In this document: in pieces, positions 19,401 to 27,588 of the stretch
How the letters are laid out: the number at the start of each line of letters is the position of its first letter
How positions within the stretch are numbered: position 1 is the first letter of the stretch
Assembly: GCF_936925435.1 (NCBI RefSeq)
Contig: NZ_CAKZHQ010000019.1
Location: 53,645-117,644, forward strand
Source of the DNA: an uncultured Ramlibacter sp.
GTDB taxonomy: Bacteria > Pseudomonadota > Gammaproteobacteria > Burkholderiales > Burkholderiaceae_C
Direction of reading: 5' to 3'
Length of the DNA stretch: 64,000 nucleotides
Program-made: the position numbers and the translations under genes
Notes under the pieces: generated by a model
Told to the model about the DNA's origin: nothing
Database searches by the model: none
Seen by the model: only the letters and a program-made list of their open reading frames with translations

Positions 19401-20274
19401 GGGGCCCCTGCGGCCAGAGCAGGGCGAGATCCAGGTCTGCGAACCGGGCCTGGGCTTCGGGCAGGGGCTGGGCCGCCCAGGGCGTCAGGCGTGCGCTGAG
19501 GCTAGCCTGCGTTGCCGTTGTGGTCTGCGCCGTGGCCCGTAGCTGCGCGCGCACACGCAAGTCCTGCAGCGGGCCGCGGGCCTGCGCCTCGAAGGCCAAG
19601 GGCACCGGCTGGCCGCCAGCGGGCAGCTGGGCTTGCAGCGCGCCCACCACCGTGGCTTCCAGTTGCAGGGCATCGCCGGCCTGCAGCCGCGCCTCCCCGT
19701 GGTAGCTGCCGCCATTGGCCTGCAGCGTGCGCAGCAGCAGGTGGTGGCTGGCCCCGTTGTAGGTGTAGCGGCCGCTGATGGACGAGGCTTCGAAAGCCGT
19801 AGCGCCCTGCCATTGCAGCCGGCCCAGGCTGACCTCGGCCAGCGTCACCGGGAATGGCAAAACGATGGCTGCCGGCGGCGTCGCGGGTGTCGCAGGCGCA
19901 GGGCGCTGGTCCTCGATGCGTAGCACATCGGCGGCAAGCCGGTCGATGCGCAGCTGGCCCGACAGCAGGGCCAGGGGTTGCCAGGACAGGTGCAGACCCT
20001 GGGCTTCGATCAGCAGGCCGCCATCGTGCCAGCGCAGACGCTCGACGCGGCCTCCGGTGCGCACCGCGCCACTGACTCCCTCGGTGTTCAGAACCTGGCT
20101 GCGCTGCAGCCATTGCAGTGTGGTGGCCAGCGAACCGTCCGTGCCGCTCCACCACCACAGGCCTGCCGCGGCCGTCAGCGACAAGGCGAGCAGCACAGCC
20201 AGCACGCGCATGGCGATGCGCCAGGCGCGGCGCTGCTGCGGCGCAGCCTGTTGCGGAGCGTGGTCCTCAGCCAT
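16480..20274 (-). CDS. tamB: Translocation and assembly module inner-membrane subunit TamB
   Basis: TamB is a long inner-membrane-anchored periplasmic beta protein that works with TamA in outer-membrane biogenesis and lipid transport. From the ATG at 20274 it has 1264 residues: an N-terminal anchor at about 20-45 (MRVLAVLLALSLTAAAGLWW), a very long AsmA-like repetitive beta region, and a C-terminal DUF490/TamB domain ending in SAVDLILTFQYD. The start overlaps the tamA stop by one base (ATGA), which rules out the longer upstream frame. Length and C-terminus match full-length TamB. Confidence 0.92.
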   Translation of the reverse strand: MAEDHAPQQAAPQQRRAWRIAMRVLAVLLALSLTAAAGLWWWSGTDGSLATTLQWLQRSQVLNTEGVSGAVRTGGRVERLRWHDGGLLIEAQGLHLSWQPLALLSGQLRIDRLAADVLRIEDQRPAPATPATPPAAIVLPFPVTLAEVSLGRLQWQGATAFEASSISGRYTYNGASHHLLLRTLQANGGSYHGEARLQAGDALQLEATVVGALQAQLPAGGQPVPLAFEAQARGPLQDLRVRAQLRATAQTTTATQASLSARLTPWAAQPLPEAQARFADLDLALLWPQGPHTRLTGEASVRSATATTASWEWRLQASNALPGPWDLGRLPLERVAGNGQWRDGMLLLRQLQAQLAGGRLQAQGRWTEDARSDGRWQLNATLNGIAPGQLHRAMAGPRLGGKAALQGTGSVINFDAALQASDSNTAAPGIADALGLRSAQARGRWDGKLLSLPLLQLRAREVSLDGALELRPHERAGQGRMVLVAPGLRATANGQLSQHAGAGQVDAQLADAGRLLRWLQALPGWPVAWRGAQASGSASLGLQWQGGWQDPGMQARLAADGLAWQAAANTVPVQVRSLQAALTGKASNAQLTVRSQLEQKLDKGTRRYSLALAANGGGTLAGGHAALTQLEASAQEPGLGTGTWQVSTLASVPVRWTGTGVPTVEVGAGQAALLAPAGLASGTARAQLAWEPLRWRPGQLASAGRITGLPLAWLELVGGAQLAGMGLAGDLVFDGQWDAALGQTLSLRASLARVRGDVSVMAEGAGAGASRIAAGVREARLSLANDGERVQMDLLWDSARAGSAQGRLATRLSRDGAGGWHWAADAPLEGRLRAQLPRVGIWSLLAPPGWRLRGSLAADLALAGSRAAPLLTGTASADDLALRSVVDGIELRDGRLRVRLDGTRLLVDEFSLHGAGDKGGGGTLRAQGQALWEAGAPRLQFEAKLERLRASIRTDRQLTVSGDLAGHYDKAGAAIRGKLRIDQGRIVLPDEDTPKLGEDVAVRRGLTAGTGAKAASQASEAAAPAPRTVTLAVTLEIGEDFQVRGHGLDTRLRGSVELTGQTLALARLNGTVTTEGGQYRAYGQRLDVEHGVLRFTGPPDNPALDILAIRPNMTQRVGVQITGNALLPRVRLYAQPDMPDAEKLAWLVTGRSQASGGAEAALLQEAALALLGSRGGATPGLAASLGLDELSYRGATTGATGSTSEAAVVLGKRFARNFYVTYERSLAGAVGTLSVFYDISRNVTLRGQTGDQSAVDLILTFQYD

Positions 20275-22232
20275 CAGAAGTTGAATCCCACGTTCATGTG
20301 CAGCCGGACCTTCCTGGGCTTGAGGCCGTAGGCCAGGTCCAGCTGCAAGGGGCCGATCGGGCTGCGCCAGCGCACGCCGGCGCCGACGCCGGCCTGGGGC
20401 TCGAGTTCGCGCACCGCGTTGGCCACGGCACCGGCGTCGATGAAGACCGCGCTTTCCCAGTCGGTGCGCTGGCCGTTGCGCAGGATGGGCCGCTGCCACT
20501 CCACGCTGCCCAGAGCCATGTAGCGGCCGGGGCCCACCACCCCGTCAGGCTGGACCACGCCGATGTCGCGGTAGCCGTAGCCGCGGACCGTCGAATCGCC
20601 GCCGCTGCGAAACAGCAGGGTGGACGGGATCGGCGCCTGGGTGGCGCCCAGCACCGCGCCGCCCTCGGCGCGCAGGGCCAACCTGCCGCTGTCCAGCGGC
20701 CGCACGCCAAGCCAGCGCAGCATGCCGCGCAGGAAGGGCTTGCGCATGTCGCCCAGCGTCATGCCGCCGCCGGCCTCCGCGCCGAAGCCGTTGCCCGAGG
20801 AGGGAAAGGGCTCGCTGTCGAAGTAGCGGCCGGTCCAGACGTAGTTGGCGCTCAGGGCCGAGCCATCGCCTGAGGCCGCGTCCGACAAGGGGGCGCCGCT
20901 GGACTGGTGCACCGAGGAGTTGTCGTACTGCAGGTAGACGTTGCGGTCGATGTGGTCGCTGCTCTTGGAGCGGCCCGTGCGCAGCTGCTGGCTCGTCGTC
21001 ACCAGGGTGTCGTCGTCGATGCGGCTGATGCGGCCCAGCACACCCCAGCGCCAGCCGTTCTCTTCGGGGATGGCCGTCCATTCACTCGCCAGGTAGGGCG
21101 TCTTGCGGTCGGCCTGCAGCTTGGTGACGGCCCGCCAGCCCAGGCCCGGCACGCGCTGGTGTGTGTGCTCCACCGAGGCGCGCGGCCCGTAGTCGGTGCT
21201 GATGCCGACGCCCAGCACCAGCTTTTGCATCTGCGCCTCGCGCACCTGGACCTGCACCGGCGCGGCGGCCGGATCGCTTTGCGGGTCGACGAAGAAGTAG
21301 ACCGAATCGAAGTAGCCGCTGGCCGCCAGGCGCTGCTGGGCGTCGTTGAGATCCTTCTGGTCGTAGACCGATCCCGCCGGCAGCCGCGCCAGGCGCGGCA
21401 CGAGGCGCGGGTCATAGCGCTGGATGCCCGCTACCTGCATGGGCCCCAGCAGGAAGGGCGGTCCCGAGTCCAGCCGCAGGTCCAGCTGCGCTGCGTTGGC
21501 CGGTGCATCGATGTCGGCCAGGCTGTAGCTGATGCGGCCGGCCGGGTAGCGCCGCTCGACCAGCTGGCGCAGGGCCTGGGTCTTGGCGTCGTCCCAGGCG
21601 CCCTGGGTGAAGCCGCGGCCGGCGGGCAGCTGCCAGTCTTTCTGGATGCGCTCACGCTGGGCAGCGGCATCGGGGTCGCTGCTGGCAGCGATGTCGCCGG
21701 TGAAGTTGACAGCCGCAGCCGCCACCCGGGTGGCAGGCCCGGGCTCCACGCGCACGATGATGCGCGGGCGCGTGCCGGCGCCGCCTTCGCGCGTGATGGC
21801 GACCTCCGGGCTGAAGTAGCCCAATGTGCCCACCAGGTTGCGCACGTCGGCTTCGGCCAGCTTGACCAGGCGCGCCAGTTCAGCGTCTTCCAGGTCGGTG
21901 ACCGCGCGGTAGCGGCGCAGCTCCATGTGGCGCTCCAGCAGGGCACGAACGGTATCTGGCGCGCGCACCACGATGTCGAAAGCCTCGGTCTGGGTGTCGG
22001 CTGTGCGGGGCCCGACGGCGCCTTCGGGCGTCACCGGCGGCGCCAGCCCGGCCGGAGGGGGGGCTGGCGCAGGCGCGGTCTGTGTGGCCCCCGATGCCGG
22101 TGTCACCACCACGGTGGGCGTGGCCAGCGGCTGGGCGGCGATGCCGGCAGCTGCGCCGGCGTACAAGGCGGCAGCAAGCGCCCGGGCCAACGGGAGAACC
22201 AGGTGCCGTGCGGTGCGCAGCAAGCCTGTCAC
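20274..22232 (-). CDS. tamA: Translocation and assembly module outer-membrane protein TamA (Omp85 family)
   Basis: A 652-residue BamA-like protein that partners TamB. It has an N-terminal signal sequence (LVLPLARALAAALYAGAAAG), a Pro/Ala-rich linker, POTRA domains over roughly residues 70-330, and a C-terminal beta barrel. The barrel has the family loop-6 type motif VRGYGYRDIGV at about 560-570 and ends in a terminal Phe (HMNVGFNF), as expected for a Bam substrate. It is directly coupled to tamB and follows the VWA gene with a one-base gap. Confidence 0.92.
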   Translation of the reverse strand: MTGLLRTARHLVLPLARALAAALYAGAAAGIAAQPLATPTVVVTPASGATQTAPAPAPPPAGLAPPVTPEGAVGPRTADTQTEAFDIVVRAPDTVRALLERHMELRRYRAVTDLEDAELARLVKLAEADVRNLVGTLGYFSPEVAITREGGAGTRPRIIVRVEPGPATRVAAAAVNFTGDIAASSDPDAAAQRERIQKDWQLPAGRGFTQGAWDDAKTQALRQLVERRYPAGRISYSLADIDAPANAAQLDLRLDSGPPFLLGPMQVAGIQRYDPRLVPRLARLPAGSVYDQKDLNDAQQRLAASGYFDSVYFFVDPQSDPAAAPVQVQVREAQMQKLVLGVGISTDYGPRASVEHTHQRVPGLGWRAVTKLQADRKTPYLASEWTAIPEENGWRWGVLGRISRIDDDTLVTTSQQLRTGRSKSSDHIDRNVYLQYDNSSVHQSSGAPLSDAASGDGSALSANYVWTGRYFDSEPFPSSGNGFGAEAGGGMTLGDMRKPFLRGMLRWLGVRPLDSGRLALRAEGGAVLGATQAPIPSTLLFRSGGDSTVRGYGYRDIGVVQPDGVVGPGRYMALGSVEWQRPILRNGQRTDWESAVFIDAGAVANAVRELEPQAGVGAGVRWRSPIGPLQLDLAYGLKPRKVRLHMNVGFNF

Positions 22233-22233
22233 C

Positions 22234-23424
22234 TCATTTGGACAGCAGCCGCATCGCCTCCTCCAGCCCCTTGAGCGTCAACGGGAACATGCGCTGGTTG
22301 ACCAGTTGCTGGATGACGCCGATGCTCTGGCGGTACTGCCAGACGCCTTGCGGCTCGGGATTGATCCAGGCGAACTTGGGAAAGGCGTTGGTCAGGCGCT
22401 GTAGCCATTCGGATCCGGCTTCCTCGTTGTTGTACTCGACGCTGCCGCCGGGCTGCAGGATCTCATAGGGACTCATGGTCGCATCGCCGATGAAGATCAG
22501 CTTGTAGTCCTTGTTGTACTTGCGGATGATGTCCCAGGTGGCGAACTTCTCAGAGAAGCGCCGCCGGTTGTTCTTCCACATGAAGTCGTAGACGCAGTTG
22601 TGGAAGTAATAGAACTCCAGGTGCTTGAACTCCACCTTGGCGGCCGAGAACATCTCCTCGACCCGGTGGATGTGTTCGTCCATGGTGCCGCCCACGTCCA
22701 TCAGCAGCAGCACCTTCACGTTGTTGTGCCGCTCGGGAACCATCTTGATGTCCAGGTAGCCGGCGTTGGCGGCGGTGGCGCGGATGGTGTCGGGCAGGTC
22801 CAGCTCGTCCTGTGCGCCCTCGCGGGCGAAGCGGCGCAGGCGGCGCAGCGCCACCTTGATGTTGCGCGTGCCCAGCTCCTGGGTGTCGTCGTAGTCCTTG
22901 TAGGCGCGCTGGTCCCAGACCTTGACCGCGCTCTTGTTGCGGCTTTTTTCCTGGCCGATGCGGATACCCTGGGGATTGAAGCCATTGGCGCCGAAGGGAG
23001 AGGTGCCACCGGTGCCTATCCACTTGCTGCCGCCCTCGTGGCGCTCTTTTTGCTCCTCGAAGCGCTTCCTGAGCGTCTCCATCAGCTCGTCCCATCCCAT
23101 CTTCTCGATGGCCGCCTTCTCTTCGGGGCTCAGCTGCAGCTCCAGGTTCTTGCGCAGCCACTCCAGCGGAACTTCCTTGCTGAAGTCGGCAACCATCTCC
23201 ACACCCTTGAAGTAAGAGGCGAAGGCGCGGTCGAACTTGTCGTAGTGCTTCTCGTCCTTCACCAGGGTGGTGCGGCTGAGGTAGTAGAAGTCGTCGACCT
23301 TCCAGCCGTCCTCGCTATGGGGCCCCACGACCCCTTCCTGCAGCGCCTCCAGCAGCACCAGGTATTCCTTGACCGACACCGGCAGCTTGGCCGAGCGCAA
23401 GATGTAGAAGAAGTCGATCAGCAT
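22234..23424 (-). CDS. VWA domain-containing protein (CoxE-like), partner of the MoxR ATPase
   Basis: A soluble protein of 396 residues. The C-terminal half is a von Willebrand A domain whose metal-site motif reads DVGGTMD (about residue 241-247), a change from the classical D-x-S-x-S. The N-terminal half is a helical region (DFFYILRSAKLPVSVKEYLV) typical of the CoxE-like or YeaD-like VWA partners of MoxR ATPases. Such pairs act as metal-insertion or protein-remodelling chaperones. The MoxR gene is three genes upstream in the same run. Its client is unknown. Confidence 0.85.
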   Translation of the reverse strand: MLIDFFYILRSAKLPVSVKEYLVLLEALQEGVVGPHSEDGWKVDDFYYLSRTTLVKDEKHYDKFDRAFASYFKGVEMVADFSKEVPLEWLRKNLELQLSPEEKAAIEKMGWDELMETLRKRFEEQKERHEGGSKWIGTGGTSPFGANGFNPQGIRIGQEKSRNKSAVKVWDQRAYKDYDDTQELGTRNIKVALRRLRRFAREGAQDELDLPDTIRATAANAGYLDIKMVPERHNNVKVLLLMDVGGTMDEHIHRVEEMFSAAKVEFKHLEFYYFHNCVYDFMWKNNRRRFSEKFATWDIIRKYNKDYKLIFIGDATMSPYEILQPGGSVEYNNEEAGSEWLQRLTNAFPKFAWINPEPQGVWQYRQSIGVIQQLVNQRMFPLTLKGLEEAMRLLSK

Positions 23425-23427
23425 GGC

Positions 23428-24027
23428 TCAGCTCTCGCGTGGCCGGTCCAGCAGGTACAGCAGCTGGGCCTTGACCTCCGGCCATTCGCCGGCCGTCATG
23501 CTGTACATCACGGTGTCGCGCACCGTGCCATCGCGCCGCAGGGCGTGGTGGCGCAGCACGCCGTCCTTCCTGGCGCCCAGCCGTTCGATGGCCTTCTGGC
23601 TGGCGAAGTTGTAGTTGTCGGTGCGCCAGCCCACCAGCGCTGCCTGCAGCTGCTCGAAGGCGTGCGTCATCAGCATCAGCTTGCAGGCGGTGTTCACATG
23701 GGTGCGCTGGCAGCGTTTGGCGTACCAGGTGTAGCCGATCTCCAGGCGCCGCACGGCTGGCACGATGTCGTGGTAGCTGGTGCTGCCCAGCACGCTGCCG
23801 CTGGCTGCGTCGAGCACGGCGAAGGCCAGACGGTTGCCGTCCTTGCGCATCTGCAGGGCCTGCTCGATGTAGGCGCGGGTGTTCTCGGGCTCGGGCACCG
23901 AGGTCACGCGGATGTTCCACAGCTCGCCGTCGGCCGCCGCGGCGCGCAGGCCCTCTTCGTGTTCCAGGCCCAGGGGCACCAGCTGCAGACCCCGCTGCGA
24001 CAGGACGATGGGTTCGACGAAAGCCAT
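23428..24027 (-). CDS. GNAT family N-acetyltransferase (RimJ/RimL-like)
   Basis: About 199 residues with the RimJ/RimL-type GNAT pattern: LQLVPLGLEHEEGL near the N-terminus, GSTSYHDIVPAVRRLEIGYT (beta-4 region) and WYAKRCQRTHVNTACKLMLM around the acetyl-CoA loop, then RTDNYNFASQKAIERLGA. The ATG at 24027 gives MAFVEPIVLSQRG. A TTG at 24039 would add four residues and overlap the upstream stop, so it is a possible alternative. It sits between the small membrane protein and the VWA gene in the MoxR operon. Confidence 0.85.
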   Translation of the reverse strand: MAFVEPIVLSQRGLQLVPLGLEHEEGLRAAAADGELWNIRVTSVPEPENTRAYIEQALQMRKDGNRLAFAVLDAASGSVLGSTSYHDIVPAVRRLEIGYTWYAKRCQRTHVNTACKLMLMTHAFEQLQAALVGWRTDNYNFASQKAIERLGARKDGVLRHHALRRDGTVRDTVMYSMTAGEWPEVKAQLLYLLDRPRES

Positions 24028-24035
24028 GGCGGTGT

Positions 24036-24254
24036 TCAATCCTTCTTGTCGTTGCGGCTGCGGCGCCAGCGCCGCGCCAGCTGCACGCCGGCACCACCGC
24101 CCACGCCCACCAGCAAAATGCCCGCGATGGCGGCGTTGCCATATCCGGGCGCGAAGATGTCGATGCCCAGCAGGCGGCCGATCCAGAAACCCAGCAGGGC
24201 GCCGCCCAGGAATCCGATGGCGTCGCTCAGGCCTTCCAGCAGTAGGGGGTTCAT
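24036..24254 (-). CDS. Small membrane protein of unknown function
   Basis: A 72-residue protein with two Gly-rich hydrophobic segments (IGFLGGALLGFWIGRLLGID at about 12-31 and AAIAGILLVGVGGGAGVQLA at about 41-60) and a basic C-terminal tail (RRWRRSRNDKKD). This looks like a two-pass inner-membrane protein with the tail in the cytoplasm. It lies 10 bases after the MoxR gene and just before the acetyltransferase gene, so it is probably co-transcribed. No family recognised. Confidence 0.7.
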   Translation of the reverse strand: MNPLLLEGLSDAIGFLGGALLGFWIGRLLGIDIFAPGYGNAAIAGILLVGVGGGAGVQLARRWRRSRNDKKD

Positions 24255-24264
24255 TTGGTTGGCC

Positions 24265-25119
24265 TTAGCGGTTGTGGCGCTGCATGAACACCAGTTTCTC
24301 GAACAGCGTCACGTCCTGCTCGTTCTTGAGCAGGGCGCCCACCAGCGGCGGCACGGCGACCTTGTCGTCCTTGCTTTGCAGGGCTTCGAGCGGGATGTCC
24401 TCGGCCACCAGCAGCTTGAGCCAGTCCAGCAGTTCGCTGGTCGAGGGCTTCTTTTTCAGGCCGGGCAGGTTGCGCACGTCGTAGAAGGTCTTCATCGCCG
24501 CCGCCAGCAGCTCTTTCTTGAGGCTGGGGAAATGCACGTCGACGATCAGCTTCATCGTGTCGGCGTCGGGGAACTTGATGTAGTGGAAGAAGCAGCGGCG
24601 CAGGAAGGCGTCGGGCAGTTCCTTCTCGTTGTTCGAGGTGATGAAGACCAGGGGGCGGTGCTTGGCGCGGATCAGTTCACGCGTCTCGTACACATAGAAC
24701 TCCATGCGGTCTATCTCGCGCAGCAGGTCGTTCGGGAACTCGATGTCGGCCTTGTCGATTTCGTCGATCAGCAGGGCCACCGGCTGGTCGGCGGTGAAGG
24801 CCTGCCAGAGCACGCCCTTGACGATGTAGTTGTGGATGTCCTTGACCCGCTCACCGCCGTCCACGTCGGCCAGCTGCGAGTCGCGCAGGCGGCTGACGGC
24901 ATCGTACTCATACAGGCCTTGTTGGGCCTTGGTGGTGGATTTGATGTGCCATTGCAACAGCGGCATGCCCAGGGCCTGGGCCACTTCCTCGGCCAGCATG
25001 GTCTTGCCGGTGCCGGGCTCGCCCTTGACCAGCAGGGGGCGCTTGAGGGTGTGAGCGGCGTTGACGGCCAGCATCAGATCCTGGGTCGCGACGTAGTTCT
25101 GGGTGCCTTGGAACTTCAT
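24265..25119 (-). CDS. MoxR-family AAA+ ATPase
   Basis: A 284-residue AAA+ chaperone-like ATPase. The Walker A motif is GEPGTGKTMLAEEV at about 37-50, Walker B is ALLIDEIDKAD near 107-117, and the sensor region is RHRPLVFITSNNEKELPDAF-like with FLRRCFFHYIKFPD near 190. MoxR ATPases work with VWA proteins to mature or activate enzyme complexes, and a VWA gene lies in the same operon. The gene is divergent from the downstream diheme cytochrome gene. Confidence 0.92.
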   Translation of the reverse strand: MKFQGTQNYVATQDLMLAVNAAHTLKRPLLVKGEPGTGKTMLAEEVAQALGMPLLQWHIKSTTKAQQGLYEYDAVSRLRDSQLADVDGGERVKDIHNYIVKGVLWQAFTADQPVALLIDEIDKADIEFPNDLLREIDRMEFYVYETRELIRAKHRPLVFITSNNEKELPDAFLRRCFFHYIKFPDADTMKLIVDVHFPSLKKELLAAAMKTFYDVRNLPGLKKKPSTSELLDWLKLLVAEDIPLEALQSKDDKVAVPPLVGALLKNEQDVTLFEKLVFMQRHNR

Positions 25120-25135
25120 GGGAAGGGGGTGCGGG

Positions 25136-25163
25136 TTGGGGGAGGGGGAGCCCTGGTTATAAT
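25136..25163 (+). promoter_or_regulatory. Candidate sigma-70 promoter for the diheme cytochrome c gene
   Basis: A perfect TATAAT at 25158-25163 is preceded by TTGGGG at 25136-25141 with a 16-base spacer. It lies 47 bases before the cytochrome ATG in the divergent spacer from the MoxR gene. The -10 is convincing and the -35 is weak. Confidence 0.5.
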
Positions 25164-25209
25164 CAAGGGTTGATCAGACCCCAAGAATCCCACTGATTTT
25201 GCCCGCAAA

Positions 25210-25905
25210 ATGAACAAGTTGTTGACCGCGCTCTTTGCCCTGGCTGTCGCTTGCGTGACGAGTGTCGCGCATTCCCAGGTGCCGCAAGCCGCCCCCAAGG
25301 CCGCCGTCCCGGCGCCGGCAGGCGCCAAGTCGATCGAAGCCAAGGTCGCCATGTGCATCGGTTGCCACGGCATCGTGGGCTACCAGGCCAGCTTCCCCGA
25401 GGTGCACAAGGTGCCGATGATCTCGGGCCAGAGCGCCAAGTACATCGTTGCAGCCCTGGGCGCCTACAAGACGGGCGACCGCAAGCACCCCACCATGCGC
25501 AGCATCGCCGATTCGCTGTCCGAGCAGGACATGAACGACGTCGCCGCCTTCTACGAAGCCAGTGGCAAGGACGCGGGCAAGACGCTGGGCGACAAGCCCA
25601 ACAAGGAACCCAGCCCCCAGGTCGCGGCCCTGCTGCAAAAGGCCGCCTGCGTGTCCTGCCACGGCGCCAACTTCTCCAAGCCCATCGACCCGGCCTATCC
25701 CAAGATCGCCGGCCAGCATGCCGACTACATGTTCGTCGCGCTCAAGGCCTACAAGACCGAGGGCAATGCCGCCGTCGGCCGTTCCAACGGCGTGATGGCC
25801 GCCATCGCCAAGCAGTTCAGCAATGCCGAACTCAAGGCCCTTGCCGGCTACGTCAGCTCGCTCGACGGCGAACTCAAGACCGTGCCGGAACACAAGTTCC
25901 GTTAA
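25210..25905 (+). CDS. Periplasmic diheme cytochrome c (cytochrome c4 / c553 type)
   Basis: A 231-residue exported electron carrier with a signal peptide (MNKLLTALFALAVACVTSVA, continuing HSQ). Two c-type heme sites are visible: CIGCHG near residue 54 and CVSCHG near residue 151. Each is followed by a similar domain (KVPMISGQSAKYIVAALGAY and AYPKIAGQHADYMFVALKAY), the two-domain plan of cytochrome c4. It probably passes electrons between the bc1 complex and an oxidase such as the aa3 type encoded further along. It is monocistronic, ending at a strong terminator. Confidence 0.92.
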   Translation: MNKLLTALFALAVACVTSVAHSQVPQAAPKAAVPAPAGAKSIEAKVAMCIGCHGIVGYQASFPEVHKVPMISGQSAKYIVAALGAYKTGDRKHPTMRSIADSLSEQDMNDVAAFYEASGKDAGKTLGDKPNKEPSPQVAALLQKAACVSCHGANFSKPIDPAYPKIAGQHADYMFVALKAYKTEGNAAVGRSNGVMAAIAKQFSNAELKALAGYVSSLDGELKTVPEHKFR

Positions 25906-25922
25906 GCCGCGCCCCGGCGCAG

Positions 25923-25951
25923 AAAAAAGGCCCGCAACGCGGGCCTTTTTT
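25923..25951. terminator. Bidirectional intrinsic terminator
   Basis: AAAAAAGGCCCGC, a 3-base loop, then GCGGGCCTTTTTT. The GC stem is flanked by an A run on one side and a T run on the other, so it can end transcription both from the cytochrome gene (plus) and from the DUF1841 gene (minus). Confidence 0.93.
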
Positions 25952-25966
25952 TCATTCAGGCGAGGC

Positions 25967-26398
25967 TTATTTCGTGGCCCGGCGCTGCACGCATTCCACA
26001 TAGGCCGCGCCGTCGGGCGGGCGGCCGGCGCGCTGGCTTTCCCACAGCATCTGGCCCAGGCACTCCATGGCCTCGTGGTGGGCGTCGTGGATGGAGCTGC
26101 GCCGTGCGGCCAGCAGTTCCACCGCCTGGCGGATGCCGCGCGGCTGGTCGATCGAGCACTGCTCGCTGATCGACAGGTGCATGGACAGGTGCAAAAAGGG
26201 ATTGGTCTGGCCGTCCTGGCCGTCGTAGACCCGGTCCACGGCGGCCTGCGCATCGGCCAGGTCGGGGTCGTATTCGGGATGCTCGGCCAGCCACTGGCTG
26301 GCCAGGGTTTCCAGCGCGTCCAGCGGCTGGCCGGCGCGGGCCTTGGCATGGACAGCGCAAAAGAATCGCCGCACATCCTCTTGCGAGGGATTGAACAT
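25967..26398 (-). CDS. DUF1841 family protein
   Basis: A 143-residue soluble protein that matches the DUF1841 pattern common in beta-proteobacteria: MFNPSQEDVRRFFCAVHAK at the start, HPEYDPDLADAQAAVD, then FLHLSMHLSISEQCSIDQPR-G and a conserved HDAHHEAMECLGQMLWE near the C-terminus. The clustered His residues suggest a metal or nucleotide site, but no function is established. It converges on the cytochrome gene across the shared terminator. Confidence 0.88.
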   Translation of the reverse strand: MFNPSQEDVRRFFCAVHAKARAGQPLDALETLASQWLAEHPEYDPDLADAQAAVDRVYDGQDGQTNPFLHLSMHLSISEQCSIDQPRGIRQAVELLAARRSSIHDAHHEAMECLGQMLWESQRAGRPPDGAAYVECVQRRATK

Positions 26399-26521
26399 GC
26401 GCCGGAGGTTAGCACGCGTCTCGCGCTGCTGTTCTACGCGCCGGCGCGGCGGCGTCCTACCGCTGAGCTTCTGGCCGCGACCTACCCTGCAGGCTCACAG
26501 GCCGCAAGGCAAGGAGCAAAC

Positions 26522-26746
26522 ATGAACGCAGCAAAAATCACCGGCATCGTCCTCATCGTGCTGGGCCTGGCCGGCTTCTTCACCGGCGGCTTCAGCTTCA
26601 CCAAGGAGACGACCAAGGCCGAGATCGGCCCGCTCCAGCTGAAGGTGGAGGAAAAGGAATCGGTCAACGTGCCGCAGTGGCTGAGCATCGGCGCCATGGC
26701 GCTGGGCGGCGTGCTGCTGGTCGTGGGTTTCCGCCGCAAGGCTTGA
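26522..26746 (+). CDS. Small two-helix membrane protein
   Basis: A 74-residue protein with one hydrophobic helix at the N-terminus (ITGIVLIVLGLAGFFTGGFS) and one at the C-terminus (WLSIGAMALGGVLLVVGF), joined by a charged loop (KETTKAEIGPLQLKVEEKES). The ATG has a good ribosome site (AAGGAG 7 bases upstream). It converges on the IclR gene with a 13-base gap. It resembles short uncharacterised membrane proteins often found singly in Burkholderiales. Confidence 0.75.
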   Translation: MNAAKITGIVLIVLGLAGFFTGGFSFTKETTKAEIGPLQLKVEEKESVNVPQWLSIGAMALGGVLLVVGFRRKA

Positions 26747-26759
26747 GGGCAGCGCGCCT

Positions 26760-27563
26760 TCAGGCCGCCTGCTGCAGCAGCAGGCGCGAGATCGCGCGCG
26801 CGCTGTCCTGCAGCGCCGGCAGCAGGCTCTCCTGCGCTGCTTTCACATTGGTGCGGTTGGCCTGGCCGCTGATGTTCAGCGCCGCCACCGTGCGGCCCGA
26901 GCGCCCGGTGATGGGCACGGCCAGCGAAATCAGGCCTTCTTCCAGTTCCTGGTTGACGATGCTCCAGCCCTGGCGGCGCACCTGCGCCACCTTGGCGGCC
27001 AGCGCGGCCACGTCGGTCACGGTGTGGCGCGTCAAGGCCTGGCGGTCGGAAGCCTCCAGCCGCGCCAGCATGTCCTCCTCGGGCAGGTCGGCCAGCAGCA
27101 CGCGGCCCATCGAGGTGCAATAGGCCGGCAGGCGCGAGCCCACGCCCAGGCTGATGCGCATGATCTTGTGGGTCGGCACCCGCAGCACATAGACGATGTC
27201 GGTGGCGTCCAGCACCGCCGCCGAGCACGACTCCTTGACCTGCGCCACCAGCAACTGCATCACCGGCTCGGCCAGGTTCCAGATCGGCATGGACGACAGA
27301 TAGGCGAAGCCCAGGTCCAGGATGCGCGGCGTCAGCGTGTACAGCTTGCCGTCGGTCTGCACATAGCCCAGCGCCTGCAGCGTCAACAGGATGCGCCGCG
27401 CACCGGCCCGCGTCAGGCCGCTGCGGGCCGCCACTTCACTGAGTGTCTGTTGCGGCGCCTGCGCATTGAAGCTGCGGATGACCTCCAGGCCGCGGGCAAA
27501 CGACTGCACATAGCTGTCGCCGGGTTGCGGGCTGCCGTGGGCGCGGGAGGCGGTGTTGGCCAT
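26760..27563 (-). CDS. IclR-family transcriptional regulator of the 3-oxoadipate genes (PcaR/PobR-like)
   Basis: A 267-residue regulator with an N-terminal winged helix-turn-helix (TLSEVAARSGLTRAGARRIL at about 39-58) and a C-terminal effector domain with the IclR pattern (ISLGVGSRLPAYCTSMGRVL, then VNQELEEGLISLAVPI and GLIS-type loops). It opens with SYVQSFARGLEVIRSF, typical of the PcaR/PobR/PcaU subgroup. It is divergent from pcaI, and inverted repeats lie in the 76-base spacer. It most likely activates or represses pcaIJ, the reductase and pcaF in response to an aromatic breakdown product. Confidence 0.9.
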   Translation of the reverse strand: MANTASRAHGSPQPGDSYVQSFARGLEVIRSFNAQAPQQTLSEVAARSGLTRAGARRILLTLQALGYVQTDGKLYTLTPRILDLGFAYLSSMPIWNLAEPVMQLLVAQVKESCSAAVLDATDIVYVLRVPTHKIMRISLGVGSRLPAYCTSMGRVLLADLPEEDMLARLEASDRQALTRHTVTDVAALAAKVAQVRRQGWSIVNQELEEGLISLAVPITGRSGRTVAALNISGQANRTNVKAAQESLLPALQDSARAISRLLLQQAA

Positions 27564-27588
27564 CGTGTCTGCTTGCTCTAAAATTCAT

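Noticed and set aside
24027..24039. TTG start for the GNAT gene overlapping the upstream stop
   Set aside because: The ATG at 24027 gives a normal N-terminus; TTG is kept only as an alternative.
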